A stretch of 12,985 bases of DNA from Bdellovibrio sp. CG10_big_fil_rev_8_21_14_0_10_47_8. GTDB taxonomy: Bacteria; Bdellovibrionota; Bdellovibrionia; Bdellovibrionales; Bdellovibrionaceae. Of this stretch, positions 1 through 7,541 are shown piece after piece. The stretch's first letter is position 1. Each line of letters opens with the position of its first letter. The notes under the pieces were generated by a model that saw nothing but the letters and a program-made list of their open reading frames with translations, ran no database searches and had not been told where the DNA came from. The stretch lies in contig PEZR01000160.1 in the NCBI GenBank assembly GCA_002773975.1, forward strand, positions 683-13,667, read 5' to 3'. The position numbers were made by a program, and so were the translations under genes.

Positions 1-32
1 AATCTTCGGGGGCAAAGTTATGGGGGGCGGGG

Positions 33-1784
33 TTGAGGCTAAGTTTTTCATTTTTAATTATTTGTTTAATCTCATTATTTTTATTTCTCGGTGAGTTATC
101 AGCTCAAACCAGCGGACTTGTACGAATTCGGGATGCAAATCCCAGCCGAGTAAATTGCGGCCTCTATTTAAGCTCACTCTTTGACTCAACGATGGGCGTA
201 AGAATTTCCGATTTGGATGAGGAAAGTCTCCGAAAGAGTTTTAACGGTCTAAAGTTGGAACCTCGACTAATATATGTGGATCGAAAGACCGGAAAAACAT
301 TTAAGACCCCCAAGGACTTTAAAGATGCTCTAGCCGAAGGAGAGGCCCGAGCTATCGTTGACAGGCCGGCGCTTTTTATTGTTGGGACACCTCATTTTGG
401 ACCAGGTAATGGGGATATACCAAGTCGAGGCGAGGCAATGAAGCGTGTGGAATCGCTTCTAGCGGAATATTTTCCGGAAAAAGAGATTTCACTAAAGAAC
501 ATTTCACGACCCGTTTATCCCGATCTTGCGGACAAAGACTCGACGATGGATCAATGGATGATGCCGATCGAGGCTGGTCTTTACGGTGCTCAGCGACTCT
601 ATGATACGCTTCCTCTTGCTCAAAACTATCAGACACCTCATCGAGGCGAAGTCGAGTCCATGGTCGCCAAGTTGATTGTTGCCAACGGCGTTCAGCAGTT
701 GATTTTGATGAGCAGCCAACCGATGGGGCCGGCAATTTTCGGGGGCGCCGTTAACTACGCTAATAGTGCGGCCACGGGTGGTTACCGTAAATTCATTAGC
801 AACTGGTTCAATGCCGCCCAAAGTCGTGACACTGACAAAAAAATTAATGTTGTTTTCAACACGGTAGATGACCTTGCTCGGAAAACACTATTAACAACCT
901 TCTTCACGGCAGAACTTTGGTGGTCCTCTGCTTTGGGGCGAGCACTATTTCAATCCACTGCTGAAGACTGGAATCGTCTTGGCCGCATTGGAAGTCTCAG
1001 CGGCTGGAGCGAAGTCTTTGTTGCCAAAGCTTCCGCAATTGTATTCTCGGTTTTCTGGCGAAATTATTATTATAAGGCCATTTTGGGTTGGGAGGCTCGG
1101 ATGGAAGGCGAGGGTCGAAAGGAAGATGCTCGACGCACGGCCGGACGCTTTGAATTAATCGGTACCTTGATTGCCACGCCTTCGTATCTTTTTGCTTCAA
1201 TGGCTAAGGATGCCTACAAAATCCTGGGCGTCGTGGAATTTTCGCCCTCTCATGCGGTGATGTTGGGCGTGGGCGGCATGTTCGCCTCGTTATACGTCGC
1301 TGAACGCTATACGCAGAGTCGTTTGAAAAATGGCGTTAAGATTCCGTCAACTGAGTTTGGAAAATGGCGGCATCGAGTGGGCTGGCGTGTGGCCCAAGCC
1401 TTGTCCATGGATCCCTGGGTGGATCGTTTTGACAAAATTCATGGAGGCGTGCGTTGGGGCTTTACGAAAGCTGGGCGAGCGGCGAGCTTTGGCTATCGCT
1501 ACTCTGGTCTTGGCCCCATGGCGGATTGGATCGAGCGAAAAGCGCGAGAATATTTTGAGCAAAAATATCAGGACAAAGAGCAGTATGAAAATGAGCCACC
1601 CTACAACTTTGATATTCGTCAGCTGATTGATTTAGATCCCAGTCTTGAAAAGTTAATTGAGGAGGATCCCGAAATTCTTGATTTGATTAAGGACGACCCA
1701 GACTTTCAGAAGCTTATGGAGAGCGATGAACACTTCGAATATTTGCGCGAGGAAATTTCAAAAGCCAGAATGAACTCACCTTAA
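33..1784 (+). CDS. Hypothetical exported/membrane protein with C-terminal acidic decapeptide repeats
   Basis: I do not recognise this 583-residue protein and assign no function. The TTG start at 33 is chosen because it opens directly onto a classic signal peptide (Arg at residue 2, hydrophobic core about 4-19, likely cleavage after Ser-Ala around 23-25), and a G-rich stretch lies just upstream. The frame stays open to the left edge, so a longer form is not excluded. Residues about 26-320 look soluble. Residues about 328-342, 373-392 and 404-424 are hydrophobic and could be membrane segments. The tail is charged and ends in four tandem 10-residue repeats (532-571) of the form I-x-x-D-P-x-[LIF]-x-x-L. 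No catalytic motif or cofactor-binding cysteines are visible. It lies 145 bases upstream of actA on the same strand; a link to the respiratory genes is possible but unsupported. The reading frame is long and intact, so confidence that it is a gene is high. Confidence 0.85.
   Translation: MRLSFSFLIICLISLFLFLGELSAQTSGLVRIRDANPSRVNCGLYLSSLFDSTMGVRISDLDEESLRKSFNGLKLEPRLIYVDRKTGKTFKTPKDFKDALAEGEARAIVDRPALFIVGTPHFGPGNGDIPSRGEAMKRVESLLAEYFPEKEISLKNISRPVYPDLADKDSTMDQWMMPIEAGLYGAQRLYDTLPLAQNYQTPHRGEVESMVAKLIVANGVQQLILMSSQPMGPAIFGGAVNYANSAATGGYRKFISNWFNAAQSRDTDKKINVVFNTVDDLARKTLLTTFFTAELWWSSALGRALFQSTAEDWNRLGRIGSLSGWSEVFVAKASAIVFSVFWRNYYYKAILGWEARMEGEGRKEDARRTAGRFELIGTLIATPSYLFASMAKDAYKILGVVEFSPSHAVMLGVGGMFASLYVAERYTQSRLKNGVKIPSTEFGKWRHRVGWRVAQALSMDPWVDRFDKIHGGVRWGFTKAGRAASFGYRYSGLGPMADWIERKAREYFEQKYQDKEQYENEPPYNFDIRQLIDLDPSLEKLIEEDPEILDLIKDDPDFQKLMESDEHFEYLREEISKARMNSP
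1626..1745 (+). repeat. Four in-frame decapeptide repeats in the upstream hypothetical protein
   Basis: Residues 532-571 of the upstream protein divide exactly into four units of ten: IDLDPSLEKL, IEEDPEILDL, IKDDPDFQKL and MESDEHFEYL. Position 1 is Ile/Met, position 4 is always Asp, position 5 is Pro in three of four, and position 10 is always Leu. The repetition is clear in the protein but degenerate in the DNA, so it looks like an old, selected repeat rather than a recent tandem duplication. Each unit could form a short acidic helix capped by Asp-Pro. Confidence 0.7.
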
Positions 1785-1825
1785 TCTTATGTCACCTGAC
1801 TTTAGGCCTCATCAGAATCCGATCT

Positions 1826-1852
1826 TTGAAGCTTGCACAGGATGTTTATAAA
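1826..1852 (+). promoter_or_regulatory. Weak candidate sigma-70-like promoter for the act operon
   Basis: The 145-base gap before actA contains TTGAAG (1826-1831) and TATAAA (1847-1852), separated by 15 bases, which is shorter than the usual 16-18. It is the best match I can find by eye in the only sizeable non-coding gap ahead of the respiratory genes. The start of actA is about 78 bases further on. It could be chance, since consensus boxes of Bdellovibrio-like bacteria are not well fixed and A+T-rich runs are common here. I see no convincing terminator for the upstream gene in the same gap (1785-1929). Confidence 0.25.
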
Positions 1853-1910
1853 AATCTACACTCTGTTTGCTGGGCGGACAGCCATTGTTGGTGAGCCGTT
1901 TTTGGTGCTT

Positions 1911-1916
1911 AGGAGG
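1911..1916 (+). promoter_or_regulatory. Ribosome binding site that supports the actA start at 1930
   Basis: A perfect AGGAGG lies 13 bases before ATG 1930. The spacing is somewhat long, but no such site precedes the upstream in-frame TTG at 1867, so it argues for the shorter actA. In-frame ATGs at 1945 and 1957 are further away and less likely. Confidence 0.55.
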
Positions 1917-1929
1917 AAGTCTTAATTCA

Positions 1930-2571
1930 ATGAGCGGCGATCAGATGTCCTCTAATATGAAGAAACTAATTGTTGGGTTGGGCGGTCTGACCGTTTTGAT
2001 TCTTGTGGGTTTGCATTTTGCCTATGGGCCAAGGTGGTATCAAGGTTATGGTCCTGCGCAACCCATTCCGTTTAGTCATGAGAGACATGCGGGCCAGTTT
2101 AAGATTCCTTGTTTATACTGCCATGCTACAGCCGAGTATTCGGCTTTTTCCTCCGTTCCAGGATTGGAAACTTGTATGAACTGTCATACGTCGGTGCTTC
2201 CGGACAGTCCATGGATTAAGGAAGTCGTGAAACATTACGAGGAAAATAAGCCGATCGAATGGGTCAAAGTGCATGTGCTTCCGGATTTTGTTCATTTTAA
2301 TCACCGCGCGCATGTGGCGGCTGGCGTGGAATGTCAGACCTGTCACGGACCCGTTGAAAAGATGGCGCAAGTTTATCAGTATTCGAAGCTTTCGATGGGT
2401 TGGTGTATGGACTGTCATCGGAACACAAACTATGTAACGCCTCAGCGGAGAGAATTGCTGACCAAGCTCCAAACTCTTAACGGAGGGCCGCAGCCCGAGT
2501 GGGTTCAATGGATTGGCGGACAAGCTGAGGTTCATAATGCTGATGTGAGCTGCTCGACCTGTCATTATTAA
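1930..2571 (+). CDS. actA: ACIII subunit ActA, membrane-anchored pentahaem cytochrome c
   Basis: ActA is a periplasmic multihaem cytochrome of Alternative Complex III that relays electrons from the ActB iron-sulfur clusters towards the monohaem subunit or the terminal oxidase. With the start at 1930 it has 213 residues. A single hydrophobic segment at about 13-30 is preceded by two lysines and is likely an uncleaved anchor. Five CXXCH haem c motifs follow at Cys61, Cys82, Cys135, Cys159 and Cys208. Extra histidines, such as the FSHERH segment at 48-53 and FNHRAH at 123-128, are likely distal haem ligands, as in the cytochrome c7/c3-like families. The fifth haem motif is followed only by one Tyr before the stop, so the C-terminus is itself a haem site. 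The frame can extend upstream to a TTG at 1867 (234 residues), but the added stretch looks unlike a signal sequence. It is the first gene of the operon; actB follows after 14 bases. Confidence 0.95.
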   Translation: MSGDQMSSNMKKLIVGLGGLTVLILVGLHFAYGPRWYQGYGPAQPIPFSHERHAGQFKIPCLYCHATAEYSAFSSVPGLETCMNCHTSVLPDSPWIKEVVKHYEENKPIEWVKVHVLPDFVHFNHRAHVAAGVECQTCHGPVEKMAQVYQYSKLSMGWCMDCHRNTNYVTPQRRELLTKLQTLNGGPQPEWVQWIGGQAEVHNADVSCSTCHY

Positions 2572-2585
2572 GGAGAAGAATTCAA

Positions 2586-5500
2586 ATGAACGCCGCCGAG
2601 GAAGAGATTAAAGAGCTGCGAAAAAGACAAGAGAAGATTCTTACTCAGAGCGATCGAAAAATGTGGTCCGCAGTTGAAGAGCACGGCGAATCTCCCGAGT
2701 TGCGGAACCAAGCACGAGCCAAAGAGTTTGTTGAACTTCTAAAAGATGCTGACGGTCGCCCGGTTGCCGAGTTGAATACGGGTGTCAGTCGGCGAGATTT
2801 CTTTAAATGGGTGAGCGCGGCCGGGGCCTTAATGACAAGTTCGGCCTGTACGCGTCGTCCAAAAGATCTTTTGATTCCCTTTGTTAATAAACCAGAGGGT
2901 TATACTTATGGCGCCCCGGTTTGGTATGCGTCGACAAGCCCAAGCGGCTTGGGTGTTTTGGTTAAAACCCGCGAAGGACGGCCCATTAAATTGGAGGGTA
3001 ACCCGGATCATCCTCAATCAAAAGGAGGGCTCAACGCTCAGACTCAAGCGGAGATTTTGAATTTATATAATCCGGAAAGACTTCAAGCCCCCCTGGATCA
3101 GTCGGGTAAAAAAATAAGTTGGTCAAACGCGGACGAAACAATCAAATCGGCCTTAGCGGCGGCGCCGGCGGGTTCGGTTCGACTACTTTCCGGAGACTTT
3201 ACAAGTCCAAGCCTGGCTTCAGCGATTAGAAATTTTTCGGATCGATATAAGGCACAGCATACCGTCTTATCATCTTTACCCTACATCCATTTGGCTAGAG
3301 CCAACGAGATGATTGGTGGAAGTCGTGGGATACCCGAATTTGATTTCACGAAAGCCGATGTTGTTTTATCTGTGGATTGCGATTTTTTGGGTAGTTGGTT
3401 GCGGCCGGTTGAATTTACAAAAGCGTTTTCGAGTCGCCGCAATCTTCATCGCGAGAACAAAGATGTAAACAGACTTTTTTGTTTTGAAAGCATGTTGAGT
3501 ACAACGGGAACAAGTTCGGATGCTCGTTATTCAATCAAACCATCTCAACAGCTAGATGTGCTGTTGGCAGTAGCTTCAGAACTGTCCAAAGTCCTGCGCT
3601 TTGATCCATCATTTCAGGAAATTCTTTCGTCCTATTCAAGCGATAAAGTGGGGGCGGCAGTTGGAATCGCACCGGAAGTCTTCCAAGAGGTGGCGATGGC
3701 CTTGGCGGAAGCGCGAGGAAAATCGTTGGTCGTAGCCGGAGGTTTTGGACCACAAGCCCTCGAAGCACAATTGGCTTGTATGGCTATTAATGTCGTGCTG
3801 GGAAATATCGGATCGACTGTGAATACGGGGCGTCACTTGGTTTCGTATGAGCAATCCGAGGTTCGTTTCCAAGAATTGATTCAAGATGCCATGAATGCCC
3901 AGGTTTCTGTTTTGATTATTCGAGAATCTGATGCGGCTTATACTCGGGCCAATTCAGATTTTGCGAAAGCTTGTCGCAAGATCCCATTGATTGTTTATTT
4001 GGGACGAGAAACCAATGATACTTCGAAGTTAGCGCATCTTGTACTTCCCGAAAGCCATTTTTTAGAGGCTTGGGGTGATTCCGAGGCCTATTCAGGAATT
4101 GTGTCCATTCAGCAACCGGCGATTCAGCCTATTTTTGATTCGCGAAGTTTTTTGGAATGTCTTTTGGTTTGGATGGGGTCGGATCAGACTAAAGCTAAGG
4201 ACTATGTTCAGAGACATTCGGGTGTCGGGACGGCATGGGAAAAGACTCTGCGGGATGGCTTTGTTCAGAGGTCGCAGGCCGCATTAAATTTTAGTCCACG
4301 TTGGTCGGCTGCCGCGGCGGCCATCGCCGCTGCTCCAAAATCTGGCAATGCCATGGAGTTGGTGAGCTACGCAAGTATTCAAATGGGCGATGGAAGCTTT
4401 GCTAACAATGCGTGGTTGATGGAAATGCCCGATCCGATATCGAAGGTCACCTGGGATAATTTTGCAGCCCTTTCGCCTGCGACAGCAAAGAAGTTGGGCA
4501 TTAGAGAGCGAAAGCCAAGCGACGATTGTGTTGATCAGATTGAAATCAAATCTGGCGCTTCGAGAATTAAACTTCCCGTGTTTCTAATTCCCGGTCTTCG
4601 CGATGATGTGGTTGGCGTAGCTTTGGGCTATGGGCGCCGCGAGGCGGGTAGTATTGGGTCGGGAGTTGGGGCCAATGCTTTTGCTCTTGGTCGACAAGCT
4701 GCCACTGGAGAGTTGCAGTTATCGGGTCAAGAAGTAGAAGTTGTAAAAATCGGCGAGAAACATTTGCTGGCTTGTACCCAAAGGCATTTTGATATTCATG
4801 GGCGCGATAATGATATTCTTCAAAGAACAACACTTGCCGAGTTTTTGAAAGATCCAAAAGCCGCCAAGAAAATTGAGTTTGAAGGCGAGTCGATGTATGA
4901 AAAATTTCACTACCCAGGACATCGATGGGGGATGTCGATCGACCTCAATAAGTGTACCGGATGTCACGCCTGTGTGATTTCATGTCAGTCCGAAAATAAT
5001 GTTCCTGTCGTGGGCAAAGATCAGGTCAGTCGCGGCCGTTATATGGGTTGGCTTCGTCTCGATCTTTATCATTGGGGTGAGCCAGATAATTTGGAAGCCT
5101 CAAGTTTTGAACCGATGCTTTGTCAACAATGTGAGAGTGCTCCCTGCGAAACGGTTTGTCCGGTATTGGCGACTGTTCATAGCTCGGATGGTCTGAACGA
5201 TATGGTTTACAATCGCTGCGTTGGAACGCGCTATTGTGCTAACAACTGTCCCTACAAGGTTCGGCACTTTAATTTCTTTCAGTATTCAGATGCTTTGGCC
5301 GGGAAAGTTAATGTTGATGCGGCGAGTCCTCTGGCTATGATGTTGAATCCAGATGTCACCGTGCGAACTCGTGGTGTGATGGAAAAATGTACGTTCTGTG
5401 TGCAGCGAATTCGAAAAGGCGTAGACGTATTCAAGGCGAAGGGCGAATCAAAAGTCGAGGACGGAGCGATCAAGACCGCTTGTCAGCAAAGTTGCCCGGC

Positions 5501-5654
5501 AGACGCCATCAGCTTTGGAGACATTAATGATCCGAATTCGGATGTGAGTCGAATGGCGGCCAAGGCGCAATCGTTTAAAGTTTTGGAAGTTTTAAATACT
5601 AATCCTTCGGTCAGTTATTTGCCGAGAGTTTATAACAAAGGGGCATCTTCATGA
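2586..5654 (+). CDS. actB: ACIII subunit ActB, molybdopterin-oxidoreductase-like domain fused to iron-sulfur domain
   Basis: ActB is the large periplasmic subunit of ACIII and carries electrons from quinol oxidation to the haem subunits. Residues 1-66 are a polar leader, then a twin-arginine motif SRRDFFKW (68-75) and a hydrophobic stretch ending at Cys88. This matches the extended Tat-signal arrangement known for this family, and Cys88 could be a lipoprotein acylation site. Residues about 95-760 form the molybdopterin-oxidoreductase-like part, which in ACIII is known to lack molybdenum cofactor. Residues about 765-1000 are the ferredoxin-like part, with 15 cysteines: 790/793/796/800, 846/849/854/858, 878/884/888, 935/938 and 966/970. 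Thr881 sits where a sixteenth cysteine would be, which fits three [4Fe-4S] and one [3Fe-4S] cluster. AGGAG at 2571-2575 serves the ATG. The stop overlaps the actC start (ATGA), suggesting translational coupling. At 1022 residues, the length is typical of fused ActB. Confidence 0.97.
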   Translation: MNAAEEEIKELRKRQEKILTQSDRKMWSAVEEHGESPELRNQARAKEFVELLKDADGRPVAELNTGVSRRDFFKWVSAAGALMTSSACTRRPKDLLIPFVNKPEGYTYGAPVWYASTSPSGLGVLVKTREGRPIKLEGNPDHPQSKGGLNAQTQAEILNLYNPERLQAPLDQSGKKISWSNADETIKSALAAAPAGSVRLLSGDFTSPSLASAIRNFSDRYKAQHTVLSSLPYIHLARANEMIGGSRGIPEFDFTKADVVLSVDCDFLGSWLRPVEFTKAFSSRRNLHRENKDVNRLFCFESMLSTTGTSSDARYSIKPSQQLDVLLAVASELSKVLRFDPSFQEILSSYSSDKVGAAVGIAPEVFQEVAMALAEARGKSLVVAGGFGPQALEAQLACMAINVVLGNIGSTVNTGRHLVSYEQSEVRFQELIQDAMNAQVSVLIIRESDAAYTRANSDFAKACRKIPLIVYLGRETNDTSKLAHLVLPESHFLEAWGDSEAYSGIVSIQQPAIQPIFDSRSFLECLLVWMGSDQTKAKDYVQRHSGVGTAWEKTLRDGFVQRSQAALNFSPRWSAAAAAIAAAPKSGNAMELVSYASIQMGDGSFANNAWLMEMPDPISKVTWDNFAALSPATAKKLGIRERKPSDDCVDQIEIKSGASRIKLPVFLIPGLRDDVVGVALGYGRREAGSIGSGVGANAFALGRQAATGELQLSGQEVEVVKIGEKHLLACTQRHFDIHGRDNDILQRTTLAEFLKDPKAAKKIEFEGESMYEKFHYPGHRWGMSIDLNKCTGCHACVISCQSENNVPVVGKDQVSRGRYMGWLRLDLYHWGEPDNLEASSFEPMLCQQCESAPCETVCPVLATVHSSDGLNDMVYNRCVGTRYCANNCPYKVRHFNFFQYSDALAGKVNVDAASPLAMMLNPDVTVRTRGVMEKCTFCVQRIRKGVDVFKAKGESKVEDGAIKTACQQSCPADAISFGDINDPNSDVSRMAAKAQSFKVLEVLNTNPSVSYLPRVYNKGASS

Positions 5655-7018
5655 GTCGATTAGAAGAAGAACCTCTCGTTGAAGGTGGAAAAACCTATCG
5701 TCAGGTAACGGATGATGTTTGTCGACCTCTTGAATCCTTTCCAACAAAGAAGTGGTATGTGGCCTTCACGGCTGCGTCGCTGCTGATGCTATTTGGGTTT
5801 AGCCTCATCGGGTATATGATAGCTACCGGAACGGGCCAATCAGGAATTCGTAATCCCGTTAACTGGGGAATGATGATTATTACCTTTGTATTTTGGGTAG
5901 GTATCGGCCATGCGGGCACCTTGATTTCAGCGATTTTATTTTTGTTCAGACAAAAGTGGCGGACGGGAATTAATCGATCAGCGGAGGCGATGACAATTTT
6001 TGCCGTCATTTGCGCCGGTATATTTCCCCTGATTCACACGGGTCGACCCTGGTATAGCGCTTATTGGTTGTTTCCTTATCCCAATCAAATGGGGCCGCTA
6101 TGGGTAAACTTTCGATCGCCACTTGTTTGGGATGTTTTTGCAGTTTCGACCTATTTCACTATTTCGTTGGTGTTTTGGTATACCGGTCTTGTGCCAGACA
6201 TTGCGACAGTGCGAGATCGGGCGAAAAATTGGTTTCGGAAAAAGATTTATGGAGTTTTGGCTTTGGGTTGGCGAGGTTCCAGTCGTGGTTGGTCCCATTA
6301 CGAGGTCTGCTATATGATTCTTGCAGGTATTGCGACGCCTCTTGTATTGTCCGTGCACTCCGTGGTTTCTTTTGACTTTGCTGTCGGTATCATCCCGGGC
6401 TGGCATACAACCATCTTTCCACCTTACTTTGTGGCGGGAGCGATTTTTTCTGGCTTCGCTATGGTTGTGACTTTGCTTGTAATTGCTCGAGAAGTTTTTG
6501 GCCTCAAAGAATATATAACGATGCAGCATCTCGATAATATGAACAAAGTTATTTTGGCCACCGGCTCACTTGTAGGCTTAGCCTACGGAACTGAATTTTT
6601 CATCGCTTGGTATAGTGGCGTGCCATATGAGCGGTTCATTTTTATGCAGAGAGCTTTTGGCGATTATTACCAATGGGCTTATTTAACGATGATAACTTGT
6701 AACGTTCTTATTCCTCAGCCTTTTTGGTTCAAGAAGGCGCGTCGATCTATTTGGTGGATGTTCACAGCTTCTATCTTTGTAAACATAGGAATGTGGTTTG
6801 AAAGATTTGTAATTGTCGTTACATCTCTGGCACAGGATTTTCTTCCATCGTCTTGGGGATATTTTCGACTTTCACCGTGGGATATCGGCGTTTTGGCGGG
6901 GAGCTTTGGTTTATTCTTTACGCTTTTCCTTTTGTTCTGCCGCTTCCTGCCAACGGTTTCAATAGGGGAAGTGAAGGCGGTTATCCCAACCAAGAAAGAA
7001 GGGGCGCACCATGGCTAA
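5651..7018 (+). CDS. actC: ACIII subunit ActC, NrfD/PsrC-like integral membrane quinol-binding subunit
   Basis: This 455-residue polytopic membrane protein belongs to the NrfD/PsrC family and provides the main quinol site of ACIII next to the ActB clusters. About ten hydrophobic helices are visible from residue 36 to about 435, flanked by a polar N-terminus and a Lys-rich, His-containing tail. Conserved polar residues inside or near helices are His87 (GIGHAGT), His129 (HTGRPWY), Asp161 (SPLVWD), His236 (VLSVHSVVSFDF) and Asp242. Those around His129 and Asp161 are plausible quinol-site or proton-path residues by analogy with characterised ACIII. It starts within the last bases of actB (ATGA) and its end overlaps actD by 8 bases, so stoichiometric coupled translation is likely. 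The paralogous subunit in the same operon is actF. The family and position are unambiguous. Confidence 0.96.
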   Translation: MSRLEEEPLVEGGKTYRQVTDDVCRPLESFPTKKWYVAFTAASLLMLFGFSLIGYMIATGTGQSGIRNPVNWGMMIITFVFWVGIGHAGTLISAILFLFRQKWRTGINRSAEAMTIFAVICAGIFPLIHTGRPWYSAYWLFPYPNQMGPLWVNFRSPLVWDVFAVSTYFTISLVFWYTGLVPDIATVRDRAKNWFRKKIYGVLALGWRGSSRGWSHYEVCYMILAGIATPLVLSVHSVVSFDFAVGIIPGWHTTIFPPYFVAGAIFSGFAMVVTLLVIAREVFGLKEYITMQHLDNMNKVILATGSLVGLAYGTEFFIAWYSGVPYERFIFMQRAFGDYYQWAYLTMITCNVLIPQPFWFKKARRSIWWMFTASIFVNIGMWFERFVIVVTSLAQDFLPSSWGYFRLSPWDIGVLAGSFGLFFTLFLLFCRFLPTVSIGEVKAVIPTKKEGAHHG

Positions 7019-7541
7019 TACTTCTAAGCGCTGCGTCGTGGGGTATTACTTTGATACTCATTCCATTATGGAAGCGGCAAGCAAGGTGCGCGATAGGCAA
7101 TTTAAGAATTTTGATACTTTCACACCCTTCGCCGTGCATGGAATGGATGAAGCCATGGGCTTAAAAAGAAGTTGGCTTCCCTATATGGCGTTTTTGTTTG
7201 GCTGCATGGGTCTGGTTGGAGGAGCCTTTTTGACCATTTGGACGCATCTCTATAACTGGCCACTTAATGTTGGCGGCAAACCCCTACTTGCCTTGCCGGC
7301 CTATATTCCCGTCATTTTTGAAACTACGATTTTGCTTTGTGGTGTTTTAACAACAGTTTTTATGTTCACCGTTCTTCTTGGACTACCAAACTTTAAGAAG
7401 CCAATTTTTCATCCCGATATAACAAGCGATCGCTTTGCTTTGGCGATCGAAGTTGATCGAGTAGAAGAGGTTGAGCCGGTTAAGAGTTTTCTTCGTGAAC
7501 TTCATGCTCAAGACATTCATGACGTGGAGGGTTCATTATGA
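7011..7541 (+). CDS. actD: ACIII subunit ActD, DUF3341 family
   Basis: ActD is a small ACIII subunit of the DUF3341 family. It has no cofactor and is thought to be structural. The 176 residues show a soluble N-terminal domain (1-54) containing the family hallmark TPFAVHGMDEAMGL (38-51), two transmembrane helices (about 56-78 and 99-122) joined by a short loop, and a soluble acidic C-terminal part. No haem or iron-sulfur motifs occur; the two cysteines before the second helix and one inside it are isolated. The start overlaps the end of actC by 8 bases in a different frame, and its stop overlaps the actE start (ATGA), so it sits in the most compact part of the operon. The ATG at 7011 gives the expected family N-terminus, MANTSKRCVVGYY, and is preferred. 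Confidence 0.94.
   Translation: MANTSKRCVVGYYFDTHSIMEAASKVRDRQFKNFDTFTPFAVHGMDEAMGLKRSWLPYMAFLFGCMGLVGGAFLTIWTHLYNWPLNVGGKPLLALPAYIPVIFETTILLCGVLTTVFMFTVLLGLPNFKKPIFHPDITSDRFALAIEVDRVEEVEPVKSFLRELHAQDIHDVEGSL

Noticed and set aside
1867..1929. N-terminal extension of actA from TTG 1867 (21 extra residues).
   Set aside because: No ribosome site precedes this TTG, the extra residues do not resemble a signal sequence, and AGGAGG at 1911-1916 supports ATG 1930.
1785..1929. Search for a terminator, riboswitch or small RNA in the gap before actA.
   Set aside because: Only a 4-bp hairpin (GCTG/CAGC, near 1869-1882) was seen; no conserved aptamer-like or terminator-like structure could be supported by eye.
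4305..4337. Alanine-rich GC-rich patch in ActB (around residues 574-584) as a possible foreign insertion.
   Set aside because: It reads in frame and looks like a flexible linker in the molybdopterin-like part; there are no flanking repeats or sign of an inserted element.
4567..4967. Minus-strand open frames inside actB (and similar ones in actC, the SCO gene and subunit II).
   Set aside because: They lie wholly inside well-supported genes, have no ribosome sites or recognisable protein features, and their composition is that of antisense shadow frames.
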